64,000 nt of DNA from UBA1479 sp040216635 (GCA_040216635.1 JAVJOU010000013.1:92661-156660); one strand, 5' to 3'; counted from the stretch's first letter, positions 51,913-60,760 are shown. The notes: generated by a model not told the origin, from the letters alone. Made by a program: numbers and translations.

Positions 51913-52335
51913 ATGTCCCATACCCGTATCCGCCAATACAACACCAAGGAAACCCAGCCCGGTCAGGAACTGGATAACGACCTGTGCCAGGCCGTGGTCG
52001 CACGCGGCGCCTATGTCTTCGTGCGCGGGCAGCCGCCGCAGGATCTGGATACCTTCCAATCCGTCTGCCGGGACGATCCGGCGGGGCAGGGTGAATTTGC
52101 CATGAAGAACGTTCTTCAGTTGTTGCAGGAAGCTGGCGCCAAGCCGGAACATCTGTGCAAGCTGACGGTTTATATCACCGACGTGCGCTACCGTTCGGCC
52201 ATCTACAAAGCCATCGGCGCGCAGATCAAAGGTATTTTTCCCTGTCAGACCGGTTTGGTGGTCAGCGCGCTTGCGCGGCCCGAATGGCTGGTCGAAATCG
52301 ATGCTGAAGCCGTGATCCCGGACAGCATCGCGTGA
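51913..52335 (+). CDS. RidA/YjgF family protein
   Basis: 140 residues with the Rid fold (ARGAYVFVRGQPPQDLDT, EFAMKNVLQLLQEAGAKPEHLCKLTVYITDVRYRSAIY and PEWLVEIDAEAVI). In the RidA archetype a catalytic arginine sits just before the CVEV strand; the same place here reads FPCQTGLVVS with no arginine, so it probably belongs to a Rid subgroup without imine deaminase activity. GGAGGAGA precedes the ATG by 9 bases. It overlaps the DMT transporter start. Confidence 0.88.
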   Translation: MSHTRIRQYNTKETQPGQELDNDLCQAVVARGAYVFVRGQPPQDLDTFQSVCRDDPAGQGEFAMKNVLQLLQEAGAKPEHLCKLTVYITDVRYRSAIYKAIGAQIKGIFPCQTGLVVSALARPEWLVEIDAEAVIPDSIA

Positions 52336-53237
52336 CCGCAGCTGCCTTTCGCACACCCGCGGCCTGGGCCCTTTCGGCCCTGATCATGGGGGCGCTGTTC
52401 GCGGGGGCGTCGACCCTGTTCGTGCGCCTGAACGACCTGGGACCGGTTTCGTCCGCGTTCTATCGGGCGTTCTTGGCCTTGCCGGTACTGTGGATCTGGA
52501 TGCAGCGGGAAGCCCCGCGCCGGGCGCCCCCGGATTCGGGCCCGCCCACCCGTCGGGATTATGCCCTGATGGCCCTGGCCGGGGCGTTCTTCGCGGGGGA
52601 CCTGTTTTTCTGGCACTTGGCGATTATGAACACGGCCGTCGCCAACGCGACGCTGTTGGCGACCCTGTCGCCGGTCTATGTGACCGCGATCCTGTTTCTG
52701 TTGTTCAGGGAACGGGTCCGGCCGCTGTTCCTGGGCGGCACGGCCCTGGCGGTCGCGGGGGCGGCCCTGTTGATAGGGGACAGTTTCGCCTTTCGCCCCG
52801 ACCGGCTGTTGGGCGATGTCTACGGTCTGATCACCGGATTGTTCCTGGCCGGGTATATGGTCACCGTCGGCCGGTTGCGGCAGGCGGGCCGGACCGGCAC
52901 GGGCACGCTGATGTTCTGGTCCAGCCTGGTGACGGCGGCCCTGCTTCTGCCCCTGGCGCTGATCATGGAAGACCGCATGCTTGCGGTGACCTTGTTCGGC
53001 TGGACCATGCTGGCGGCCCTTGCCATCGTCAGCCATGTCGCGGGGCAGGGATTGGTGGCGCTTGCCATGGCCCATCTGCCCACGGCCTTCGCATCCGTGG
53101 GGTTAATCATGGAGGTCGTCGCGGCGGCGGTCCTGGGGTGGCTGTTCCTGAACGAACCGCTTGCCCCGCTGCAATGGCTGGGTGCGGGCGTGGTGCTGAT
53201 CGGTATCGTGCTGGCGCGCGACGGCAGCCGAACCTGA
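52332..53237 (+). CDS. DMT superfamily (EamA) transporter
   Basis: 301 residues, ten membrane helices in two five-helix EamA repeats: ALIMGALFAGASTLFVRLNDLGPVSSAFYRAFLAL for the first repeat and DVYGLITGLFLAGYMVTVGRLRQA for the second. Exports or imports an unknown small solute, often amino-acid-related. GTG start overlaps the Rid stop (GTGA), so the two are coupled and the transporter may handle a product related to the Rid protein. Confidence 0.9.
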   Translation: MTAAAFRTPAAWALSALIMGALFAGASTLFVRLNDLGPVSSAFYRAFLALPVLWIWMQREAPRRAPPDSGPPTRRDYALMALAGAFFAGDLFFWHLAIMNTAVANATLLATLSPVYVTAILFLLFRERVRPLFLGGTALAVAGAALLIGDSFAFRPDRLLGDVYGLITGLFLAGYMVTVGRLRQAGRTGTGTLMFWSSLVTAALLLPLALIMEDRMLAVTLFGWTMLAALAIVSHVAGQGLVALAMAHLPTAFASVGLIMEVVAAAVLGWLFLNEPLAPLQWLGAGVVLIGIVLARDGSRT

Positions 53238-53296
53238 AGCTTTTCTTGACGTTCCCCCGGTCGGATGTGCGAGAAAGGGGCCCGGGAGAAAACACC

Positions 53297-53545
53297 ATGG
53301 GCAATGCCCCCTGCGACAAAACCCTTTTGGAACAGATGATCTGTTCCCCCTGCATCAGTGTCTGCGTGGTCGATGAGCCTTCGGGCTTTTGCAAGGGATG
53401 CTGGCGAACCGTCGAGGAAATCGCCCAGTGGCCCCGCCTTATGCGGCATCAAAGGCTGGAAATTCTGGAACGTCTGGCGGAACGCCGCGGCGCTGGTTCA
53501 CTGACCGATCGCGGCCAGGGGCCCATGCTGGCCGGGGACGACTAG
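53297..53545 (+). CDS. DUF1289 family protein
   Basis: 82 residues with the DUF1289 core ICSPCISVCVVDEPSGFCKGCWRTVEEIAQWPRLM: five cysteines in C-x2-C-x3-C then C-x2-C, a possible metal or cluster site. Short proteins of this family are widespread and uncharacterised. It follows the DMT transporter by 59 bases and is convergent with the glyoxalase gene. Confidence 0.9.
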   Translation: MGNAPCDKTLLEQMICSPCISVCVVDEPSGFCKGCWRTVEEIAQWPRLMRHQRLEILERLAERRGAGSLTDRGQGPMLAGDD

Positions 53546-53563
53546 CCCCGGCCGCGGCGGTCA

Positions 53564-53983
53564 CTACCAAGTTCCCGTATTCTCCATGGACGACCACGGT
53601 TCCGCCGGGGCCAGGGCCTCGCCGGATTGCAGCAATTCGATCGAAATGCCGTCCGGCGATCGGACAAAGGCCATGCGGCCGTCACGCGGCGGACGGTTGA
53701 TGGTCACACCGCCGTCCTGCAGGCGTTGGCAGGTTTCGTAGATGTTTTCCACGTTGAAGGCGAGATGACCGAAATTGCGCCCGCCCGTGTATTCTTCGGG
53801 ATCGTAGTTGTAGGTCAGTTCGATCTGCGAATCCGGGTTGTCATCGGCGGCCACGAAGATCAGCATGTAGCCGTGTTCCGGCCGGTCCGACCGGCGCACT
53901 TCCTTAAGGCCGAGAAGATCGCAATAGAAACGCAAGCTGGCATCGACATCTGATATCCGCACCATTGTATGCAGGTATCTCAT
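53564..53983 (-). CDS. gloA: Lactoylglutathione lyase (glyoxalase I)
   Basis: 139 residues, vicinal-oxygen-chelate fold: RYLHTMVRISDVDASLRFYCDLLGLKEVRRSD (metal His), IELTYNYDPEEYTGGRNFGHLAFNVENIY (Glu and His) and FVRSPDGISIELLQSG (Glu). Detoxifies methylglyoxal with glutathione. GGGAGA 8 bases before the ATG. Identification of all four metal ligands is good. Confidence 0.94.
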   Translation of the reverse strand: MRYLHTMVRISDVDASLRFYCDLLGLKEVRRSDRPEHGYMLIFVAADDNPDSQIELTYNYDPEEYTGGRNFGHLAFNVENIYETCQRLQDGGVTINRPPRDGRMAFVRSPDGISIELLQSGEALAPAEPWSSMENTGTW

Positions 53984-54093
53984 TATGTTGATTCTCCCTG
54001 AAAATCCTGGCGGTGTAGTGTTGGTCTAACAGATTTTTCCGGCCCGATCCAACGGGCCGTGCCACCAAATCATCGAACCCGGAGCCCGCCGTT

Positions 54094-55362
54094 TTGTCCA
54101 CCCCCAGCCGCCCCATCCCATCCTTCATCCCCTGGCTGGTTTGGGGCGTGGGGGCCGTGCTGTTCGGCTGGGGCTGGTTCCAGCGCGTGGCGCCGGGCGT
54201 CATGGTCGATACCCTGATGCGGGATTTCATGGTCGGCGGCGCATTATTGGGCAATCTGTCGTCGGTTTATTTCTATACCTATGCCATCAGCCAGATTCCC
54301 GCCGGGTTGATCGTCGATGCCTATGGCTCACGGCGGATCATGGTCGTCTCGGCGCTGCTGTGCACCGTCGGCGGACTGGTCTTCGCACAGGCCGACGGCA
54401 TTGTTTCCGCCTATGTGGGGCGCATGCTGATCGGGCTCGGCGCGGGTCCGACCTTCGTTATCGCGTTGAATCTTGCCGCCGGCTGGTGCCCGAAGGACCG
54501 CATGGCGCTGCTGAGCGGCCTGATCATGTCGTTCGGCGTGCTTGGTGCGCTGATGGGGCAGGTGCCGCTGGCCTGGGGCGTCGAGGCGGTCGGCTGGCGG
54601 GCTTCCATGTATACGGCGACGTTGGTGGCCTTGGCGCTTTGCGCCATGACCTGGGTGGTTCTGAAATTGCCGCGACCGGCGCCGCGCGTGTCTGCGCCTG
54701 TGGGGTTGGGGGCCAATTTCAAGGCCGTGCTGAAACGTCGGGATACCTGGATGCTGACCGTTGCCGGTACCTGCACCATGTCAATCATGCTGACCTTCGG
54801 CGGGTTGTGGGCCGTGCCCTGGTTGACCCAGGTCCATGGGTTCGAGCGGGCCGATGCGGCCTTGCTGATTTCCGTCAACGCCATCGGCTGGGGCATCGGA
54901 TCGCCGCTTTTGGGGTGGTTTTCCGATCGCCTGAACCGGCGCAAGCCACCGTTCGTCGCCTCGGTCACGCTGTCCGTGACCGCATTCGCGGCGATGGTCT
55001 ATTTGCCCGATTTGTCATCCACGGCGATCTATACCCTGTTGTTCCTGCAAGGCTTGGGGTCGGGCGGGATCATGCTGATTTTCACCAGCGCCCATGAAAA
55101 GTTCGCGGGCGGTCAGGAAGGGGCCTCCGTCGGGATCGTCAATTCGGGCATCATGGTGGGAGCGGCAACCCTGCAGCCGCTTGTCGGATGGGTGCTTGAC
55201 CGCAATTGGCACGGTGAAATGGAAGCCGGGGCCAGGGTTTATGACGCCGCGGCCTATGAAATGGGATTCGCTGTGCTGGCTGCGGGCGGCATGATCGCCG
55301 TGATCATGGGGTTATTGCTGCCGGAAACGGCGCGCGCGGCCGAACCGGGCCCGGCGGATTAG
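54094..55362 (+). CDS. Major facilitator superfamily transporter
   Basis: 422 residues, twelve membrane helices. FIPWLVWGVGAVLFGWGWFQRVAPGVMVDTLMRDF begins; YAISQIPAGLIVDAYGSRRIMVVSALL is the loop 2-3 MFS motif (G-x3-D-x-Y/F-G-S-R); GSGGIMLIFTSAHEKFAGGQEGASVGIVNSG is in the second half. The family of hexuronate-like carriers is close, but substrate is not evident. TTG start. Convergent with the YeeE gene. Confidence 0.88.
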   Translation: MSTPSRPIPSFIPWLVWGVGAVLFGWGWFQRVAPGVMVDTLMRDFMVGGALLGNLSSVYFYTYAISQIPAGLIVDAYGSRRIMVVSALLCTVGGLVFAQADGIVSAYVGRMLIGLGAGPTFVIALNLAAGWCPKDRMALLSGLIMSFGVLGALMGQVPLAWGVEAVGWRASMYTATLVALALCAMTWVVLKLPRPAPRVSAPVGLGANFKAVLKRRDTWMLTVAGTCTMSIMLTFGGLWAVPWLTQVHGFERADAALLISVNAIGWGIGSPLLGWFSDRLNRRKPPFVASVTLSVTAFAAMVYLPDLSSTAIYTLLFLQGLGSGGIMLIFTSAHEKFAGGQEGASVGIVNSGIMVGAATLQPLVGWVLDRNWHGEMEAGARVYDAAAYEMGFAVLAAGGMIAVIMGLLLPETARAAEPGPAD

Positions 55363-55372
55363 CGAACAACGG

Positions 55373-56458
55373 CTATTCGGCGGGGGCGACCTTAGGCGCG
55401 CGGCCGCCGACGATGCGGGTTTTGATGTGATGTCCGATGGCACCGCCGGTGATGATCGACGCCAGCGCGATCAGGCTGCCGAGCGACAAGGTGCTCATTC
55501 CCGACAGGCCGGCACCGATGGTGCAGCCCAGCGCCAGGATGCCGCCGAACCCCATCATCGCCGCCCCCAGGGCATAGCGGGCAAGATGGCCCGGGGAATC
55601 GAAGCCTTCGGCCCTGAACGATTGTGTCGAAACAGCCCAGGCAAAAGCCCCGGCCAAGGTGCCCGCGACGGCGGCGACGCCGAAATCGGCTGCCGCCCCC
55701 GTATAGGTCATCAGATATTGCAGGCCGTTACCCAGGGGTGTCGTGAAGGTCAGGCTGGCCGGGCGGACGGGCTCGAACTCGTCAAATCCCATAACGCCCG
55801 ATACGTACCATCCCGCCGGGATCAGCACGCCGACGATCAGGCCCGCGATGATCCCGCCGAGCACCCCCGGCTGATTGCGCAGGCGAAATGCGGCGATCCC
55901 GCCGCAGGCCAGCAAAACACCGGCGATTACAAGGGCGGCCATCGGGGCGCCTTCCGGGCCGGAAATCAGGGATGGAATGGCCTGCGATGCGTTTTCGAAA
56001 TTCAGGCCGCCGGCACTTTCGATCCAGGTGCGGGGCAGGGCCAGGATGCCCCGGTTGGTGGCATAGGCGGTCAGGCCCAGGACCGTGAGGACGACCCAGG
56101 ACCGCAGATTACCGCCAGCCGCCAGAACCAGATGCCGACCGCCGCAGCCGCGCGTGATGACCATGCCGAAACCGAATAGCAGGCCGCCGATGATCAGCGA
56201 CGGCCACATCACATTGGGGGCTAGGTAGATGCTTTGGCCGAGGTCAAGAATGCCCAGATAAATCAAAATCTGCGTGCCCAGGATAGCAAGCGGCAAAGCC
56301 AAGGCCCAGGCAGCGGCTTGACGCGCCGGACGGCGGTCGATGACTTCGATCACGGCGGAACGCAGGCAGAACCCGGTGGCCCGGGCCACGCCGCCATAGA
56401 TGAAACCGACGGCAAGGGCGCCGACAAGTAGGAGAAATCTGGGTTCGAACTGGTCCAT
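55373..56458 (-). CDS. YeeE/YedE family thiosulfate/sulfur transporter
   Basis: 361 residues with at least eight membrane helices and the cysteine motifs ITRGCGGRHLVLAAGGNLRSWVV and LALGCTIGAGLSGMSTLSLGSLIAL typical of YeeE/YedE proteins, some of which import thiosulfate (TsuA). Its place next to the Sox and FCSD genes supports a sulfur role. It is divergent from the spermidine-synthase-like gene, and the intergenic stretch carries AT-rich palindromes that recur in the sulfur locus. Confidence 0.92.
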   Translation of the reverse strand: MDQFEPRFLLLVGALAVGFIYGGVARATGFCLRSAVIEVIDRRPARQAAAWALALPLAILGTQILIYLGILDLGQSIYLAPNVMWPSLIIGGLLFGFGMVITRGCGGRHLVLAAGGNLRSWVVLTVLGLTAYATNRGILALPRTWIESAGGLNFENASQAIPSLISGPEGAPMAALVIAGVLLACGGIAAFRLRNQPGVLGGIIAGLIVGVLIPAGWYVSGVMGFDEFEPVRPASLTFTTPLGNGLQYLMTYTGAAADFGVAAVAGTLAGAFAWAVSTQSFRAEGFDSPGHLARYALGAAMMGFGGILALGCTIGAGLSGMSTLSLGSLIALASIITGGAIGHHIKTRIVGGRAPKVAPAE

Positions 56459-56543
56459 AAGCCTGAAATCCTGGGGCTGCCCGGCCGGACATATCCCGGC
56501 CGGTCCGAGTATTTAAACAGCGCGGCGGGGGGAATCAATAGAT

Positions 56544-56592
56544 ATATTCACAAAAATATATGTGAATTGATTATATTTCACACAATTTGTGT
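56544..56592. promoter_or_regulatory. Two AT-rich operator-like palindromes upstream of the YeeE/YedE gene
   Basis: ATTCACA-N8-TGTGAAT (56546-56567) is a perfect 7-base inverted repeat and is followed by ACACAA-T-TTGTGT (56580-56592). In the first, ATATTCA-N8-TATGTG (56544-56564) has the same half-sites and spacing as a site near the FCSD gene. Likely bound by a repressor of the sulfur genes; regulator unknown. Confidence 0.6.
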
Positions 56593-56728
56593 ACAATAGG
56601 ATTTCAGAAGGCTTGCGGGAAAAGCGGGATTTCCCGTCCCGGCGATCATGCTACAACCGCTTGATGACGGTGCCGGGGTCAGTCCCGCCGTTGCACAATC
56701 TTTCCCTGGGAATAAGCATCCACCGCCG

Positions 56729-58264
56729 ATGACCGCCTTTGCCTTTACCGCCGCCGTGTTCCTGACCGCTGCCGGGGCGCTTGTCCTGGAAATCGTCGCC
56801 GCACGCCTGATCGCCCCCTATGTAGGGATGTCGTTGTACACCTGGACCGCGATCATCGCGGTCGTTCTGGCAGGCCTGTCCGTGGGGCATTGGCTGGGCG
56901 GGCGCATGGCCGGGCCGGCCATTGACCGGGCCGAAGGGGTGCGGCGGACGGCCCTTGCCTTGGCGGCGGCGGCCGTTTCGACATTGGCGTCTCTGCCGTT
57001 GTTGCGTCTGGTTTCGGGGCCGTTGATTGCAAGCGGCCTGGGTGCGGTCGGCGCGGTCGTGCTGCTGACCTCGTTGTTGTTCTTTCTGCCGTCGTTGTTC
57101 GTCGGGATCGTCTCGCCCCTGGTGACCAAGCTTGCCATCGATGACCGGCCGGACGAGGCCGGGCGCGTGCTCGGCCGCATGTTCGCGGCCGGTGCGGCGG
57201 GCAGTATCCTGGGCACCTTGGCGGCCGGCTATCTGTTCATTTCCTGGGTCGGCGCCACGGGCACGGTGCTTGCCGTGACCGGGCTGTATGCCCTGTTGGC
57301 CGCGGGGTTCGGCATCTGGGCCCGGCGGGGTGTCGTTGCGGTTCTGGGTGTGCTGGTCATGCCGGGCATGGGATTGGCGGCCTGGGGAAGCGTGATCGAG
57401 GCCTTTCGCTCGCCCTGCAATGTGGAAAGCGATTATTTCTGCATCCGGTTCGACGATTTCTCGTCCATGAGCGGGCGGCCCAGCCGATTGATGGTGCTCG
57501 ACCATCTTGTCCATTCCATCAACGACCGAAGCGATCCGACGCTGCTGTACAGCCCTTATGTCCATTTCGTGGATGAGGTCGCGGACCTGCGCCTGGGGGA
57601 GCGGCCGGATACCAAGGCCTATTTCATCGGCGGCGGGGGGTACACCCTGCCGCGGGCCTGGACGCGCATTCATCCCGACATGCAGATGACCGTGGTTGAA
57701 CTGGACCCCGCCGTGACGCGTGCGGCCGTGGATCAGATGTGGCTGGACGCAGGTTTGCCGAACCTACGAATCCTTCATCAGGATGCCCGCAAGGCCCTGC
57801 GCGCGATGCATCCGGCAGAACGGTTCGACATCGTGTTCGGTGACGCGTTTCACGACATCGCCGTGCCGGCGCATCTGGTGACCCGGGAATTCCACCGCGA
57901 ACTGGCGGCGCGCATCGCCACGGGCGGGTTTTATGTGGTCAACGTGGTCGATCTGGGGGCGGACCCCCGCTTTCTGTTTGCCTTGGTCAGAACTCTTCGC
58001 TTGGATTTCGCCGCTGTCGAAGTCTGGAAAACCGTCGATGAAATGGATGACGGCGGGCGCGTGACGTTCATCGTTCTGGCCGGCGAGACTCCGACCCGGC
58101 TGAGCCGCCTGGAATCCGTGCGGGGCTTGGCGCGCAGCTGGGTGCGGTGGTCCGCCGAGGATTTGGACCGGCGCCTGACGGCGGCAAACCCGCCGGTCCT
58201 GAGCGATGATTTCGCCCCGGTCGACCGGCTATTGTCGCGTCTGTTGCATGCCCCTGAAATTTGA
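56729..58264 (+). CDS. Membrane-embedded spermidine-synthase-like methyltransferase-fold protein
   Basis: 511 residues from ATG 56729 (538 from ATG 56648, neither with a strong RBS). Six to eight membrane helices occupy residues 1-225 (FTAAVFLTAAGALVLEIVAARLIAPYVG to LLAAGFGIWARRG). A cytosolic SpeE-type domain follows, with FIGGGGYTLPRAW, MTVVELDPAVTRAAV and IVFGDAFHDIAVPAHLVTREF, the decarboxy-SAM/SAM-binding pattern. True substrate may not be spermidine. It lies between two sulfur genes, and its role there is unknown. Confidence 0.85.
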   Translation: MTAFAFTAAVFLTAAGALVLEIVAARLIAPYVGMSLYTWTAIIAVVLAGLSVGHWLGGRMAGPAIDRAEGVRRTALALAAAAVSTLASLPLLRLVSGPLIASGLGAVGAVVLLTSLLFFLPSLFVGIVSPLVTKLAIDDRPDEAGRVLGRMFAAGAAGSILGTLAAGYLFISWVGATGTVLAVTGLYALLAAGFGIWARRGVVAVLGVLVMPGMGLAAWGSVIEAFRSPCNVESDYFCIRFDDFSSMSGRPSRLMVLDHLVHSINDRSDPTLLYSPYVHFVDEVADLRLGERPDTKAYFIGGGGYTLPRAWTRIHPDMQMTVVELDPAVTRAAVDQMWLDAGLPNLRILHQDARKALRAMHPAERFDIVFGDAFHDIAVPAHLVTREFHRELAARIATGGFYVVNVVDLGADPRFLFALVRTLRLDFAAVEVWKTVDEMDDGGRVTFIVLAGETPTRLSRLESVRGLARSWVRWSAEDLDRRLTAANPPVLSDDFAPVDRLLSRLLHAPEI

Positions 58265-58300
58265 CGGTCCGGCCTGTGAGGGCCCGATGTAAGTCCGGTG

Positions 58301-58331
58301 TAAAAAGAGGCCGCGTGATCGTCACGCGGCC
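58301..58331 (-). terminator. Rho-independent terminator of the DsrE-like gene
   Basis: GGCCGCGTGA and TCACGCGGCC form a perfect 10-base stem with a 3-base loop; on the minus strand it is followed by TCTTTTTA, about 50 bases after the DsrE-like stop codon. The plus side lacks a T-run. Confidence 0.9.
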
Positions 58332-58380
58332 CCGAGGCTGGATTTGGGGGGGAGGGAGAGTTTGTTTTCGGTTCGCAGGA

Positions 58381-58845
58381 TTACGGCTTGATGTAGGTGT
58401 AGCCCTGTTGCTGCAGATGGGACAGTTCGGCCACGCCGGACGGCACGATGTCTTCCGGGAAGACTTCCAACAGATCTTTCTCGTAATCGATTTTCCGGCC
58501 CTTCAAGGTGTTGTTGCAGACGTTGAATTTGACGTTCTGCGCTTTCAGGCTGACGACTTGGCCTTTCAGCTTTTCATTGCCCGATTTGGCGCCTTGCAGC
58601 AGGCCCAGACCGTTGCCGTGCAGGACCACCTTGATATCCATGTTCTCGGCGCCGACGGCATTGATATGGTTTTGGATGTTGCGCATGGCGCCGCGGTACT
58701 TCTTGCCGCCGTCACCGCCTTCGTAATTGATGTGATAGACGACTTTCTGTTTGCCGTAGCGGTCGCCCGCGTCGGCCTGGGTGGCGCCTGTCAGAACCAG
58801 TCCGAAAACGGCAACTGCTGTCAGGATGCTGGTGAACAACTTCAT
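58381..58845 (-). CDS. Exported DsrE-like protein
   Basis: 154 residues with a signal peptide (LFTSILTAVAVFGLVLTGATQADAG) and a DsrE/DsrF-like fold (VVYHINYEGGDGGKKYRGAMRNIQNHINAVG, MDIKVVLHGNGLGLL, VKFNVCNNTLKGR). The conserved cysteine in FNVCNNTLKG could carry a persulfide. Strong site GGAGG 6 bases before ATG 58845. It follows the FCSD gene on the same strand and has its own terminator. Periplasmic sulfur handling is inferred from the neighbourhood. Confidence 0.9.
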   Translation of the reverse strand: MKLFTSILTAVAVFGLVLTGATQADAGDRYGKQKVVYHINYEGGDGGKKYRGAMRNIQNHINAVGAENMDIKVVLHGNGLGLLQGAKSGNEKLKGQVVSLKAQNVKFNVCNNTLKGRKIDYEKDLLEVFPEDIVPSGVAELSHLQQQGYTYIKP

Positions 58846-58915
58846 GATATCCTCCGTGGTTTTTATCGTTTGGCACGTGACGCGATTTTCCGCATCGACG
58901 ATGCAGCATTCCATA

Positions 58916-58954
58916 CCCGAAAAACATATTCAATAAATCTTATGTGTTTTCGGG
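58916..58954. promoter_or_regulatory. Imperfect palindrome with the shared ATATTCA-N8-TATGTG motif, between DsrE-like and FCSD genes
   Basis: CCCGAAAAACATA pairs with TATGTGTTTTCGGG (one bulged G), a 13-base stem with a 12-base loop. Within it ATATTCA-N8-TATGTG (58926-58946) matches the YeeE-side site. It could be a DNA operator, an RNA hairpin between the two genes, or both. Confidence 0.5.
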
Positions 58955-58988
58955 CGTAATGGGTGAAATTGGCGGGGCCACGGAACGT

Positions 58989-60257
58989 TTAACCCCAGAC
59001 GTGGCCCATGATCCAGCGCAGCCACGTGTCGGCTTTTTCCGCATCGGCCTTGCGGGCATCGGCGGAAGCATCCAGGGGGCTGCGCCGCATCGTGGCTTCG
59101 TCGACCGTGACTTGGCCGTCTGCAAGATTGAAATCCGTGCTTGCTTCGAACCCGTAATTGGGGGCCGCCAGGGAAAAGCACCCGGCGTGCCAGCGGGGTT
59201 CCGGCATGTCCTGCTGCTTCAGGTCGCGGACGATTGCCCGGGCGCAGGTGCCGGCGACGCTGACGGCTGATGCGGCGGCTTTCGGCAAGGGCGGGGCAAA
59301 GGCGGCGTCCCCGATAACGTGGACATGCGGCACCAGGGTCGAAGCGAAGGTCGCGGGATCGACCGGGCACCACCCGGTTTCGTCCGCGGCGTCCGCACGC
59401 TGGGTAATGCCGCCGGCGCGCTGGCGCGGGATGAAATTGACGACATCGGCCTGCACGTCGTCGAAGTCGGTCGAGACGACCCGGTTATCCGGGTCGACGG
59501 CACGGACGATCCCGTCGCTTTCGGCCAGGCGGTACTCGATCATCCCGGGATAAAGCGCGGCCCAGGCTTCTTCGAACAGGTTCTGCAGGGCGAATTTAGA
59601 TTTGGCGTCGAACACCACGATCTTGGATTTGGGTTTGGCGGTTTTGAAATAATGGGCGACCAGGCTGACCCGTTCGCCGACGGCGGGTGGGCAGCGCAGC
59701 GGCCCGACCGGGGCGACAAGCGCGAACACGCCGTCGTCGGGCATGGCTTCCAATTGGCGGCGCAGCAGGACTGTCTGCTCGCCCGCCTGCCAGGCATGGG
59801 GGATGCGATCCTGCGTGGCCGCCGATAGGCCTTCGACCTCGCCCCAATGGAAACCGATGCCCGGTGACAGCACTAATTTGTCATAGGGCAGTTGGGTTCC
59901 GTCGGTCAGGCGCAGGCGCCGGGCGTCGATGTCAACGGCGTCGGCCTTGCCGGTCACGACATGGATGCCTTCTTGGGCCAGGGTTTTATACCCGACGGTC
60001 TGATCCTCGATCCGACCGAATCCGCCGATGATCGTATTGCTGCCGGGACAGCACACGAAGGTCTTGTCCCGGGCGATCAAGGTAACGTCGATTTCCGGTG
60101 CCATGCGCTTGACGGCGCGGGCCGTGGCGCTGCCGCCGAACCCGCCGCCGACAACCACCACGCGGCCTCCCGTCGCGCGTGCAATCCTGGGGGCGCCAAG
60201 TGCGGGAGATGCGGCGATCAGCCCCAGGACGTGGCGGCGGGACCAGGCTTTGGACAT
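58989..60257 (-). CDS. fccB: Flavocytochrome c sulfide dehydrogenase, flavoprotein subunit
   Basis: 422 residues with a twin-arginine signal (SRRHVLGLIAASPALG) and FAD fold VVVVGGGFGGSATARAV (32-48). FVCCPGSNTIIGG (Cys69/70) is the FAD-linking region of FCSD. The redox cysteine pair is represented by APVGPLRCPP (Cys189) and HAGCFSLAAPNYGFEAS near residue 370. It oxidises sulfide to sulfur in the periplasm. ATG 60257 has GAGGAA 8 bases upstream. No fccA cytochrome subunit gene lies adjacent. Divergent from the Sox-type thioredoxin gene; upstream of the DsrE-like gene. Confidence 0.92.
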   Translation of the reverse strand: MSKAWSRRHVLGLIAASPALGAPRIARATGGRVVVVGGGFGGSATARAVKRMAPEIDVTLIARDKTFVCCPGSNTIIGGFGRIEDQTVGYKTLAQEGIHVVTGKADAVDIDARRLRLTDGTQLPYDKLVLSPGIGFHWGEVEGLSAATQDRIPHAWQAGEQTVLLRRQLEAMPDDGVFALVAPVGPLRCPPAVGERVSLVAHYFKTAKPKSKIVVFDAKSKFALQNLFEEAWAALYPGMIEYRLAESDGIVRAVDPDNRVVSTDFDDVQADVVNFIPRQRAGGITQRADAADETGWCPVDPATFASTLVPHVHVIGDAAFAPPLPKAAASAVSVAGTCARAIVRDLKQQDMPEPRWHAGCFSLAAPNYGFEASTDFNLADGQVTVDEATMRRSPLDASADARKADAEKADTWLRWIMGHVWG

Positions 60258-60340
60258 GAACGGGTTCCTCTTTCCGGGGGCAGGCAAGGCATGCGAGGGC
60301 GCTTGCACCGGCGCCGGCATCATGGCTCTAATCGCCGCCC

Positions 60341-60760
60341 ATGAAAAGCACCTCACATTCGAACAAGCGGTTTGCCGTATCCCCGGCCGGCCTGACGGCC
60401 GTGGTCGTGCTGGCATTTTGGGCTGGTATTTTTATGGGCGCGGGACGGGTCCATGCGGCGCAATTGGTCATGTTTGAAAGTGCGACCTGCGAATGGTGCG
60501 AACGCTTCCATGATGAGATCGGGCCGATCTATCCAAAAACGAAAGAAGCCCGCTGCGCGCCGCTCAGACGTGTCGATGTTCACGATCCCCGGCCGGATGA
60601 CCTCGCGCATATTCAGGGCGTAATCTATACGCCGACCTTCGTGTTGATCGACCATGGTCAGGAAATTGACCGCATAACGGGCTATCCAGGCGAGGATTTC
60701 TTTTGGGGCCAGTTGGCCCAAGCGCTTGGCAAGCTGAGCCCGCGTTGTATTCTGCCATAG
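60341..60760 (+). CDS. Periplasmic thioredoxin-like protein of the Sox cluster (SoxS/SoxW type)
   Basis: 139 residues. A membrane anchor or signal (AGLTAVVVLAFWAGIFMGAGRVHA), then LVMFESATCEWCERFHDEIGPIY with the redox pair CEWC (about residues 50-53) and VIYTPTFVLIDHGQEIDRITGYPG with the cis-Pro. SoxS of Paracoccus, a periplasmic thioredoxin that keeps SoxY active, is the closest match in size and context. It opens the plus-strand sulfur operon, divergent from fccB. Confidence 0.88.
   Translation: MKSTSHSNKRFAVSPAGLTAVVVLAFWAGIFMGAGRVHAAQLVMFESATCEWCERFHDEIGPIYPKTKEARCAPLRRVDVHDPRPDDLAHIQGVIYTPTFVLIDHGQEIDRITGYPGEDFFWGQLAQALGKLSPRCILP

Noticed and set aside
58301..58331. Hairpin as terminator of the spermidine-synthase-like gene (plus strand)
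   Set aside because: No T-run follows on the plus side; the run is on the minus side, so it serves the DsrE-like gene.
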